Below, piece by piece: positions 1 through 4,557 of a DNA stretch of 6,265 nt. The notes beneath the pieces are model-generated. The model searched no databases, was not told the DNA's origin, and saw only the letters and a program-made list of their open reading frames with translations. Where the stretch lies: positions 1 through 6,265 of the forward strand of contig OMVW01000066.1 of assembly GCA_900314595.1 (NCBI GenBank). The letters are read 5' to 3'. This DNA comes from an uncultured Dialister sp. Lineage in GTDB: Bacteria > Bacillota > Negativicutes > Veillonellales > Dialisteraceae. The position numbers and the translations under genes were made by a program. Numbering within the stretch: the first letter of the stretch is position 1; the number at the start of each line of letters is the position of its first letter.

Positions 1-1
1 A

Positions 2-67
2 AAAGGAGAAGGACAAAGAGCAGAAGACCGCCTGAATAAGTGGGCTAACCCCGAACAGAAAAATTAG
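2..67 (+). CDS. Probable 3' end of an unidentified gene (partial)
   Basis: The left edge is open in frame 2 for 21 codons ending in TAG at 65-67. The tail is hydrophilic and ends in NKWANPEQKN. A second frame is also open from base 3 to TGA at 33-35 and gives an equally plausible charged tail (KEKDKEQKTA). Only one of the two can be the true end, and the sequence does not decide which. The following 240 bases hold no gene, which fits a gene ending here. No family can be recognised from so few residues. Confidence 0.35.
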   Translation, partial: KGEGQRAEDRLNKWANPEQKN

Positions 68-134
68 GAATGGGTGTCCTTGACAACGGGACCGTTTTAG
101 ACTGTTTACCCTATTTGCTGTCCCCCAGCCATAG

Positions 135-153
135 CAAAAAGACGCTCTTTTTG
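135..153 (+). terminator. Weak terminator-like hairpin after the left-edge gene
   Basis: The 8-bp perfect arms CAAAAAGA (135-142) and TCTTTTTG (146-153) enclose a CGC loop. The T run is inside the right arm, as in bidirectional terminators, but the GC content of the stem is low. It is about 70-100 nt downstream of the possible stop codons at 35 and 67. It may be a weak terminator for that gene or only part of the intergenic repeat. Confidence 0.35.
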
Positions 154-162
154 TTGCGCGCC

Positions 163-190
163 TGTACTTATCACTTACCCCTTGCCACTT
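163..190. repeat. Heptamer repeat tract 1 (NNCACTT-like)
   Basis: Four consecutive 7-base units start at 163, 170, 177 and 184, all ending in CTT and most of them in CACTT. The units are imperfect (for example ATCACTT and GCCACTT). A related, cleaner tract lies at 271-298. Confidence 0.6.
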
Positions 191-252
191 TCTTTTCCAC
201 TTCCTGTCCGCTATCGCCCTTCCACTCCAATAGCCTCTTTCCCCATATACTC

Positions 253-268
253 CGCCGCATCAGCGGCG
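253..268. repeat. GC-rich hairpin beside a heptamer tract
   Basis: The 6-bp perfect arms CGCCGC (253-258) and GCGGCG (263-268) enclose an ATCA loop. It directly abuts heptamer tract 2. The arrangement resembles the GC hairpin that sits next to the heptamer tract at 4192-4219, so it may be part of an intergenic repeat family. On the plus strand only three T residues follow, so it is a poor terminator. Confidence 0.5.
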
Positions 269-270
269 CT

Positions 271-298
271 TTCACTTACCACTTTCCACTTACCACTT
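271..298. repeat. Heptamer repeat tract 2 (NNCACTT)4
   Basis: Four clean 7-base units start at 271, 278, 285 and 292. Each ends in CACTT and the first two bases vary (TT, AC, TC, AC). On the minus strand this reads as an AAGTGGT-type repeat just beyond the putP terminator. Confidence 0.75.
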
Positions 299-308
299 TT
301 TTCACCAC

Positions 309-345
309 AAAAAAGCTGTCCCTCGCAAGGAGAGACAGCTTTTTA
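309..345 (-). terminator. Rho-independent terminator of putP
   Basis: Arms 310-320 (AAAAAGCTGTC) and 334-344 (GACAGCTTTTT) pair perfectly over 11 bp, with extra partial pairing inside. T runs are present in both directions, so the signal can work both ways. It starts about 11 bases beyond the putP stop codon, which makes it the putP terminator. It would also stop plus-strand transcription coming from the left edge. Confidence 0.9.
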
Positions 346-355
346 TTTCCAAAAG

Positions 356-1888
356 TTAAAATCCAGCGCCCGCTTCTTTGAATTCTTTCTCGATGGATTC
401 GTCAGGAGCTTTGGTGAGCAGGCTGACGACTACGATGAAGAAAAGACCGGTGAGGAAGGCAGGGAGAAGTTCATAGATTCCAAAGACTCCGCCCATAGGT
501 TTTACGAGGTATTTCCAGACAAAGACCATGATGCCGCTGGTAATCATACCGCAGATGGCTCCGGGAAGGGTCGCCCGCTTCCAGAAGAGGGCACAGATCA
601 TGACCGGTCCGAAGCAGGCGCCGAAGCCGGCCCAGGCAAAAGATACGATGCCAAAGACAGAGCTGTTCGGATCTCTGGCAAGAAGGATACCGAGAAGGGC
701 AATGCAGAGAACGGTTACCCGGGCTGCCAGCATACTCTTTCCCGGGGAAAGTTCCTTATGCATGAATTCCTGAAGCAGATTCTGGGAGACAGAAGATGCC
801 GCAGCAAGGAGCTGGGAATCGGCGGTGGACATGACGCTGGCCAGAATCCCGGAAAGGATGATACCTGCCAGAATGGCCGGGATGATGCCGAAAGTGGCAA
901 TGAGGTTTGAAATTTCAACGACTACCGTTTCTGTGCCTGCTCCGTGAAGCATGGGGATAAGTCCGTCCACGGACATTTTTCTGCCGGCAATACCGATGCA
1001 TACAACCATGAGCATGGAAAGAAAGGCCCAGGTGGAAGCGACCCGGCGGGAAAGTTTCAGTTTGGCTTCATCCTTGATGGCCATGTAACGGAGAAGGAAA
1101 TGGGGCATACCGAAGTAACCGAGGCCCCAGGACATGGTGGTGATGATCATAAGCGGAGTGTAAGGTTTGCTTTCGCCGGTGGCTTCGATATAGGTTTCGT
1201 TCATGGAAAGATAGCCCGGGAGCCGGGATGCGTTTTCAATGACCGCATCGATGCCTCCCGCACTGACGACTGCCACTACCAGGACGAAGAAAAGAGCCGT
1301 AGTCATGAGGATACTCTGGATGAGGTCCGTCATGGAAGCTGCCAGGAATCCGCCGGTTGCGGTGTACCCTACGATAACGACGGCAGAAACAAGCATGGCC
1401 GTCATATAATCCATTCCGAAGAGGGAAGCGAAAAGCTTGCCGCAGCCTGCAAAGCCGGAAGCCGTGTAAGGGATGAAGAAAATAATGATGATGATGGCGG
1501 AAATCGCTGTCAGGATACATTTTTCATCATGGAACCGGTTCGCAAAGAACTGAGGCACCGTAATGGCATTCACCACCTGAGAATACCGGCGGATACGCCT
1601 TGCCACCAGAAGCCAGGAAAGATAGGTGCCGGCAGAGAGGCCGATAATCGTCCAGCCTACGTCGGCTGACCCGGAAAGATAGGCAAGTCCGGGAAGGCCC
1701 ATCATGAGATAACTGGACATATCCGACGCTTCGGCGGACATGGCCGTAACGAAAGGTCCCAGCGACCGGCCGCCCAGGAAAAAGTCCGAAGTGGATGAGG
1801 TCTTCTTCGCACACAGGAACCCGATCACAAGCATCCCCACCAGGTAGACGAAGATGGTGCCAAGAATAAAAATAATGGATGTCTTCAT
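356..1888 (-). CDS. putP: Sodium/proline symporter (SSS family)
   Basis: This 510-residue inner-membrane transporter imports L-proline together with Na+. Its length fits the PutP branch of the solute:sodium symporters, which have 13 membrane segments. The N-terminal half has the Na+-site segment ASDMSSYLMMGLPG, whose Asp56 corresponds to E. coli Asp55. The WGLGYFGMPH segment (254-263) matches the E. coli PutP substrate region around Trp244/Tyr248. MSTADSQLL (353-361) contains the Ser354-Thr355 pair equivalent to E. coli Ser340/Thr341. The frame stays open upstream to a Met at 1945, but I chose the Met at 1888: a strong AAAGGGGGAG site lies 6 bases before it, and the predicted promoter -10 falls inside the longer version. 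The gene stands alone, with its own promoter and terminator. Function by family is well supported; pantothenate or other SSS substrates are less likely given these motifs. Confidence 0.95.
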   Translation of the reverse strand: MKTSIIFILGTIFVYLVGMLVIGFLCAKKTSSTSDFFLGGRSLGPFVTAMSAEASDMSSYLMMGLPGLAYLSGSADVGWTIIGLSAGTYLSWLLVARRIRRYSQVVNAITVPQFFANRFHDEKCILTAISAIIIIIFFIPYTASGFAGCGKLFASLFGMDYMTAMLVSAVVIVGYTATGGFLAASMTDLIQSILMTTALFFVLVVAVVSAGGIDAVIENASRLPGYLSMNETYIEATGESKPYTPLMIITTMSWGLGYFGMPHFLLRYMAIKDEAKLKLSRRVASTWAFLSMLMVVCIGIAGRKMSVDGLIPMLHGAGTETVVVEISNLIATFGIIPAILAGIILSGILASVMSTADSQLLAAASSVSQNLLQEFMHKELSPGKSMLAARVTVLCIALLGILLARDPNSSVFGIVSFAWAGFGACFGPVMICALFWKRATLPGAICGMITSGIMVFVWKYLVKPMGGVFGIYELLPAFLTGLFFIVVVSLLTKAPDESIEKEFKEAGAGF

Positions 1889-1894
1889 ATTACG

Positions 1895-1904
1895 CTCCCC
1901 CTTT
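1895..1904 (-). promoter_or_regulatory. Ribosome binding site that fixes the putP start
   Basis: Read on the minus strand, AAAGGGGGAG ends 6 bases before the ATG at 1888. No comparable site precedes the upstream in-frame ATG at 1945, so the shorter protein is preferred. Confidence 0.85.
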
Positions 1905-1910
1905 GAGATA

Positions 1911-1933
1911 TCCTCTATATGAGGACAATTATA
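1911..1933 (-). promoter_or_regulatory. putP promoter (extended -10) with inverted repeat at start of transcript
   Basis: On the minus strand the TATAAT at 1933-1928 is preceded by TGG, giving a consensus extended -10 (TGnTATAAT). No good -35 is seen, as is common for extended -10 promoters. Transcription would start near 1921, giving a leader of about 32 nt. An inverted repeat, TCCTC (1911-1915) and GAGGA (1921-1925) around TATAT, sits at the predicted start site. It could be an operator or a short 5' hairpin. Confidence 0.7.
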
Positions 1934-1945
1934 CCATAATTTCAT

Positions 1946-2132
1946 AACATTTCGGGCTAAAAATTCAAGAAATTGATAGAAATATACGAATTTATTGGTT
2001 TACTGCCATTCTTTTGCGTTTGGTTTTACTGATTCCTTTAAAATGGTGCTGGAAATCCGATGGTTACACATATGACTAATAAGAAATTTGTTCCCTGATC
2101 ATTGACCGATTCTGTAACGATTCCGGTCTTTC
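1946..2132. other. AT-rich gene-free spacer left of the iterated array
   Basis: No ORF with a ribosome binding site is seen on either strand. The stretch is clearly more AT-rich than the flanking genes. A CGATTC motif occurs twice, 11 bases apart (2107-2112 and 2118-2123), just before the array. A TGTAACGATTCC string starting at 2113 could be the outer tip of a mobile-element end (see the array entry). Confidence 0.5.
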
Positions 2133-2251
2133 ACATTTTTGTCGACGACTTTCTGGTGATTCACTACATTTTTCTGCAGGACTTTCAGCCGGTATACCAC
2201 ATTTTTTTGCACGACTTTATATGTGATATTTACATTTTTGTCGAGCACTTT
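2133..2251 (+). repeat. Four 20-bp direct repeats at exact 33-bp pitch; possible orphan IS21-family end
   Basis: Units lie at 2133-2152, 2166-2185, 2199-2218 and 2232-2251, so each start is exactly 33 bases after the last. Unit 1 is ACATTTTTGTCGACGACTTT. All four begin with ACATTTTT and end with ACTTT; the core varies as TCGA or TGCA. The 13-base spacers between units are unrelated. Known: IS21-family elements carry several repeated IstA-binding sequences at each end and have tips beginning TG. Inference: this could be such an end, with its tip near 2113 and interior toward hicA, left after loss of istAB; no transposase ORF is in the window. Alternative: a cluster of regulator-binding sites upstream of the hicAB promoter, all on one face of the helix. 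Confidence 0.8.
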
Positions 2252-2288
2252 GATTGATGCATACCTGAAATATTTAAAATTCTTTGTT

Positions 2289-2330
2289 TTGCTTGCTAAT
2301 TAGTACTATATATGATACCATATTGTATGA
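2289..2330 (+). promoter_or_regulatory. hicAB promoter with candidate HicB operator
   Basis: A -10 of TATGAT (2311-2316) has a weak -35, TTGCTT (2289-2294), 16 bases upstream. From 2313 to 2330 runs an imperfect 18-bp palindrome, TGATACCATATTGTATGA, with 14 of 18 positions symmetric. It overlaps the -10 and extends to the edge of the ribosome binding site (AAGGAG, 2331-2336). HicB antitoxins with DNA-binding C-termini repress their own operon, so this is a natural operator candidate. No binding evidence can be seen in sequence alone. Confidence 0.6.
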
Positions 2331-2342
2331 AAGGAGTTCCCT

Positions 2343-2582
2343 ATGAGTCAATTTGAGAAGTTACTCCAGCGAATCCGGAATAATCCGAAGACTGTGAAAT
2401 TTGATGAACTGGAATCCATACTTTTGGAAAATGGATATACCTGCCGAACCCCGGGTGGCGGTTCCAGTCATTATACCTATACAAAGCCCGGAAGATTTCC
2501 CATTACGATTCCAAAGAAAAGACCCTATGTCAAGGAAATTTATGTGAAAATTGTCCTGCGTCAAATGGAGGACGAAAAATAA
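2343..2582 (+). CDS. hicA: HicA-family toxin (mRNA interferase)
   Basis: This 79-residue protein is the toxin of a type II toxin-antitoxin pair. HicA proteins have a small dsRBD-like fold and cleave mRNA using a conserved histidine. The family signature is visible as GGGSSHYTYTKPG (38-50), with His43 as the likely catalytic residue. It is followed by a basic strand/helix (PITIPKKRPYVKEIYVK, 53-69). The N-terminal helix region FDELESILLENGY (20-32) is also typical. The start is fixed by AAGGAG 6 bases upstream. The gene precedes its antitoxin, the usual order for hicAB but the reverse of most toxin-antitoxin operons. The hicB ribosome binding site overlaps the hicA stop codon, so translation is probably coupled. 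The frame is intact and all key positions are present, so the toxin is likely functional. Confidence 0.88.
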   Translation: MSQFEKLLQRIRNNPKTVKFDELESILLENGYTCRTPGGGSSHYTYTKPGRFPITIPKKRPYVKEIYVKIVLRQMEDEK

Positions 2583-2592
2583 GGAGGGTATG

Positions 2593-2976
2593 ATGGTGAA
2601 AGATATGAAATATTATATGTCCCTTCCCTATAGACAGGTCATTGAAGCCGATCCTGCCGGCGGTTTTGTGGGATACATTCCCGAATTGAAGGGCTGCATC
2701 ACCCAGGGAGAAACGAGAGAAGAAGTGCTGGAAATGCTGGAAGATGCAGAAAAATGCTGGATGGAAGCCGCGATTGAAGAAAATTATCCTATCCCGGAGC
2801 CGGTAGATGCGGAAGCGTTCAGCGGCCGGTTTAATCTGAGAATTCCCAAAAGTCTTCATAAAAAACTGGCCATCACTGCCAGGGAAGAAGGGGTCAGCCT
2901 GAATCAGCTGGCTTTATACCTGCTGGCCTCGGGTCTTGGCCAACCCCTGGATAAAGGCATAACAGAAAACCACTAA
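2593..2976 (+). CDS. hicB: HicB-family antitoxin with C-terminal DNA-binding domain
   Basis: This 127-residue protein is the partner antitoxin that binds and blocks HicA. The N-terminal part (about 9-66) is the partial RNase H-like HicB fold, with the family pattern YRQVIEADPAGGFVGYIPELKGC, then a GETREEVLEMLEDA helix. The C-terminal part (about 78-115, from GRFNLRIPKSLHKKLA through LNQLALYLLASGL) looks like a ribbon-helix-helix DNA-binding domain, suited to operon autorepression. The frame is open from 2551, which would overlap hicA. I prefer the ATG at 2593 because AAGGAGG (2581-2587) lies 5 bases before it; the ATG at 2590 and GTG at 2596 are also possible. A strong hairpin terminator follows immediately. 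Confidence 0.88.
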   Translation: MVKDMKYYMSLPYRQVIEADPAGGFVGYIPELKGCITQGETREEVLEMLEDAEKCWMEAAIEENYPIPEPVDAEAFSGRFNLRIPKSLHKKLAITAREEGVSLNQLALYLLASGLGQPLDKGITENH

Positions 2977-2977
2977 C

Positions 2978-3014
2978 AAAAAAGCATCGCGATTAATGGT
3001 CGTGATGCTTTTTT
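2978..3014. terminator. Bidirectional terminator between hicB and the phosphoesterase gene
   Basis: The 15-bp arms at 2978-2992 (AAAAAAGCATCGCGA) and 3000-3014 (TCGTGATGCTTTTTT) pair throughout with one G-T wobble, around a 7-base loop. Six Ts end each arm in the direction of transcription. It starts 2 bases after the hicB stop and lies 15 bases beyond the stop of the converging gene, so it serves both. Confidence 0.93.
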
Positions 3015-3029
3015 GATGCCAATCTCGAC

Positions 3030-4136
3030 TTATTCAATTTTCATTCTCCCGTTCACTTCAATCAGCACGATTTCCGGTTTATGCCCGTTCCGGAAGCAGG
3101 CGCCCCAGGCGCCGTAGCCGCTTGTCACGATGGCTGTGAGATTTCCATATTTCTTTGTGCCAAAGTAAAAGGGAAAATGTTTCCCCACAAAGTGGGAATT
3201 CGGCCAGAACTGGCCTCCGTGGGTATGGCCGGCCAGGAATAAATCGGCCCCCTTCCGGGCTGCGTCTTTCATGTGCACCGGTTCATGCTCCAGAACGATA
3301 TGGAATTTCCCTGGAAAGCTTTCAAAGGAATCGTCGGGATGGTAGCTGTAGTCCATGACTCCCGTGAGGACGGCTCCGTTTGAAAGTTCTTCCGATTCTC
3401 CGTGAAGGATGGAAATCCCCTCTTCTTTCAGGATTGTCCCTTCCAGCCTGAGATTCTGTCCGTAATGGTCATGGTTGCCAAAGACCGCATAGGTCCCAAG
3501 AGGCGCCTTGAAACGGGCCAGTCCTTCCAGGCTTTTTTCGCGGAGTACTGTATTCAGATCCCCATCAATGATATCTCCTCCAATCAGCACAAGGTCCGGT
3601 TTCAGATGGTTGATGCGGCGTACCATCTGCCTTGCGAAATTTTTACCGATATGAGGTCCCAGATGGATATCGCTCACAAAGGCAATGGTGAAATCATTCA
3701 CAGATTTTTCTGTTTCCACTTTCACCCGCCGGACAATGGGATGATGGCCATCCCAGATGCCTCTTGCCAGGATGAGAAATAAAAGAAATGCCGCCCCGCC
3801 CGCATACATGGAAAGGGCGCTTTCCTTATAGGGAGCCAGTGCTTTGAAAAAGAAGGAAATACGGAGAATGATCCACGGAATGAGGATAAGAAGTCCGTAA
3901 TACACATAAAAGAACACATACCCGCCAAGGCGCCCCAGGAATTTCACGAGCGTTAGAGGCAGGCGGCGGGCCAGGGTATGGGGAATGACGAAAAGAAGGG
4001 GCAGCAGGAGAAATACAATGAGTCCCCCCGCATTGTTGATGGAACGGAAGCCATGAGAAAAGAGGGCCCAGAGGCCGCCTGAAATCAGGGCACCCATAAG
4101 GCCAAGGATGGAATAGAATATATCGCGGGGAGCCAT
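3030..4136 (-). CDS. Membrane-anchored calcineurin-like metallophosphoesterase (YkuE/YaeI type)
   Basis: The protein has 368 residues. The N-terminal third has about four membrane segments (near 5-27, 38-56, 70-98 and 110-126). The rest is a dinuclear metal phosphoesterase domain with the full set of metal ligands: DIHLG (Asp156, His158), GGDIIDGD (Asp188), GNHDHY (Asn221, His222), LEHEP (His284) and GHTHGGQ (His304, His306). The catalytic domain follows the last helix, so it sits at the membrane surface. Relatives include B. subtilis YkuE, E. coli YaeI and the chlamydial lipid A enzyme LpxG (UDP-2,3-diacylglucosamine hydrolase). The true substrate cannot be read from the sequence; a phospholipid or lipid A precursor is only a possibility. 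The start has AAAAGGAG 10 bases upstream. The gene is monocistronic, with a long leader. Confidence 0.88.
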   Translation of the reverse strand: MAPRDIFYSILGLMGALISGGLWALFSHGFRSINNAGGLIVFLLLPLLFVIPHTLARRLPLTLVKFLGRLGGYVFFYVYYGLLILIPWIILRISFFFKALAPYKESALSMYAGGAAFLLFLILARGIWDGHHPIVRRVKVETEKSVNDFTIAFVSDIHLGPHIGKNFARQMVRRINHLKPDLVLIGGDIIDGDLNTVLREKSLEGLARFKAPLGTYAVFGNHDHYGQNLRLEGTILKEEGISILHGESEELSNGAVLTGVMDYSYHPDDSFESFPGKFHIVLEHEPVHMKDAARKGADLFLAGHTHGGQFWPNSHFVGKHFPFYFGTKKYGNLTAIVTSGYGAWGACFRNGHKPEIVLIEVNGRMKIE

Positions 4137-4167
4137 GTGGTTTTGTCTCCTTTTGGGGAAATAAAAT

Positions 4168-4190
4168 GATTAGATTCACTTGTGCTAATC
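4168..4190. repeat. Small inverted repeat in the phosphoesterase leader
   Basis: The arms GATTAG (4168-4173) and CTAATC (4185-4190) are separated by 11 bases. The site lies in the predicted untranslated leader, between the ribosome binding site and heptamer tract 3. It may be a leader hairpin or an operator. Confidence 0.45.
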
Positions 4191-4191
4191 G

Positions 4192-4219
4192 TTCTTCGTT
4201 GTTCGTTGTTCGTTCTTCG
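4192..4219. repeat. Heptamer repeat tract 3 (TTSTTCG)4
   Basis: Four 7-base units run from 4192 to 4219 in the order TTCTTCG, TTGTTCG, TTGTTCG, TTCTTCG, with no other variation. It lies in the untranslated leader of the phosphoesterase gene, next to the GC hairpin pair at 4228-4265. Confidence 0.85.
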
Positions 4220-4227
4220 TGCAGGTG

Positions 4228-4265
4228 GCGCCCTTCGGGCGCAAGTATGGATCTGGCCTTCGGCC
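4228..4265. repeat. Pair of GC hairpins with TTC loops (REP-like element)
   Basis: Hairpin one has arms GCGCCC (4228-4233) and GGGCGC (4237-4242). Hairpin two has arms GGCC (4255-4258) and GGCC (4262-4265). Both enclose the loop TTC and sit 12 bases apart. No T tract follows on either strand, so they are not ordinary terminators. The paired arrangement resembles bacterial REP/BIME elements. It would be transcribed in the leader of the phosphoesterase mRNA. Confidence 0.6.
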
Positions 4266-4291
4266 CTCAGCTGGTGCTCAAAACGGTTTTC

Positions 4292-4319
4292 ATCATAAGA
4301 AAAATAGAATCATGGTCAA
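4292..4319 (-). promoter_or_regulatory. Promoter of the metallophosphoesterase gene
   Basis: On the minus strand TTGACC (4319-4314) and TATGAT (4297-4292) are separated by 16 bases; each hexamer matches 5 of 6 consensus positions. The start would be near 4285, leaving an untranslated leader of about 150 nt. That leader carries two GC hairpins, a heptamer tract and a small inverted repeat. Confidence 0.7.
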
Positions 4320-4342
4320 TTCTTTATTTATATTATACTATA

Positions 4343-4368
4343 TAATCCCATAAAATAATCCCATAAAA
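4343..4368. repeat. Perfect 13-bp tandem duplication
   Basis: The unit TAATCCCATAAAA occurs twice with no gap (4343-4355 and 4356-4368). It lies between the phosphoesterase promoter and the terminator hairpins of the exported-protein gene. No coding or clear promoter role is seen. Confidence 0.85.
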
Positions 4369-4377
4369 ATCGAAAAG

Positions 4378-4391
4378 GAGCCTTTCGGCTC
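4378..4391 (-). terminator. Second (backup) terminator hairpin behind the exported-protein gene
   Basis: On the minus strand the 5-bp stem GAGCC/GGCTC closes a GAAA loop and is followed by CTTTT and, after three more bases, a second T run. It lies beyond the main terminator at 4433-4460, so it would catch read-through before the phosphoesterase promoter. Confidence 0.6.
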
Positions 4392-4427
4392 ATTTATGCA
4401 GATAAAGAATCCTCCGGCTGATAAATG
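4391..4427. repeat. Inverted repeat linking the two terminator hairpins
   Basis: The arms CATTTAT (4391-4397) and ATAAATG (4421-4427) match perfectly and continue inward with CAG/CTG after one bulged G. Its outer bases abut the hairpin at 4378-4391 and overlap the next at 4425-4449, giving a continuous run of foldable sequence. Confidence 0.55.
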
Positions 4428-4460
4428 TAAAAGGCAGCGCCTTTTACATGAAGCGCTGCC
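4425..4460 (-). terminator. Main terminator of the exported-protein gene, with an overlapping alternative hairpin
   Basis: On the minus strand an 8-bp GC-rich stem, GGCAGCGC (4460-4453) with GCGCTGCC (4440-4433), is followed at once by TTTTACATTT, a standard intrinsic terminator. The same bases can form a different, longer hairpin: ATGTAAAAGGC (4425-4435) with GCCTTTTACAT (4439-4449), 11 bp perfect with a 3-base loop. The two folds share 4433-4435 and 4439-4449 and so exclude each other. Confidence 0.75.
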
Positions 4461-4463
4461 CCC

Positions 4464-4491
4464 TTCACGAACCGCGAATCACGATCCGCAC
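4464..4491. repeat. Heptamer repeat tract 4 (NNCRCGA)
   Basis: The 7-base units at 4464, 4471 and 4478 fit NNCRCGA (TTCACGA, ACCGCGA, ATCACGA); the unit at 4485 is degenerate. It directly precedes, on the plus strand, a third copy of ATGTAAAA (4493-4500) that matches the hairpin arm at 4425-4432. Confidence 0.65.
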
Positions 4492-4529
4492 CATGTAAAA
4501 CTAACCGCTCTGCCAACGGCTAAAAACTA

Positions 4530-4557
4530 ACTACCAACCACTAATCACTAACCACTA
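4530..4557. repeat. Heptamer repeat tract 5 (ACCACTA-like), overlapping a stop codon
   Basis: Four 7-base units start at 4530, 4537, 4544 and 4551: one ACTACCA, two ACCACTA and one ATCACTA. On the minus strand the tract reads as TAGTGGT-type units, and the first TAG is the stop codon of the exported-protein gene (4557-4555). Confidence 0.75.

Larger units (their letters stand above)
68..308. other. Gene-free intergenic stretch with heptamer tracts
   Basis: This stretch lies between the left-edge gene and the putP terminator. Short ORFs here have no ribosome binding site and are rich in Ser, Pro, Phe and Leu because of the CACTT-type repeats. It contains an A/T-armed hairpin (135-153), a tract of period-7 repeats (163-190), a GC-rich hairpin (253-268) and a second period-7 tract (271-298), each listed separately. 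I see no credible promoter. Confidence 0.7.

Noticed and set aside
80..108. Plus-strand promoter with a perfect TTGACA at 80-85
   Set aside because: The hexamer at the right distance is TGTTTA, a poor -10, and no gene follows on the plus strand.
182..910. Plus-strand ORF of 242 codons opposite putP
   Set aside because: It is antisense to a clear PutP protein, has a composition typical of the complement of membrane-protein codons (rich in Asp, Glu, Gly, Lys and Arg), starts inside a repeat region and has no ribosome binding site.
944..1669. Plus-strand ORF of 241 codons opposite putP
   Set aside because: It is also antisense to putP, with the same His/Asp/Gly-rich composition, no ribosome binding site and no recognisable domain.
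1889..1945. Longer putP start with 19 extra residues
   Set aside because: The extension is hydrophilic and unlike PutP N-termini, lacks a ribosome binding site and contains the predicted promoter -10 at 1928-1933.
2133..2251. CRISPR array
   Set aside because: Repeats are only 20 bp and diverged, spacers are 13 bp, and no cas gene is nearby. The exact pitch with short spacers fits protein binding sites better.
2551..2592. Earlier hicB start overlapping hicA
   Set aside because: The strong AAGGAGG at 2581-2587 fits the ATG at 2593, and the extra residues are not part of the HicB fold.
4493..4522. tRNA-like stretch on the minus strand (GGCAGAGCGGTTAG resembles a D-arm)
   Set aside because: No acceptor stem, anticodon arm or T-arm can be assembled around it.
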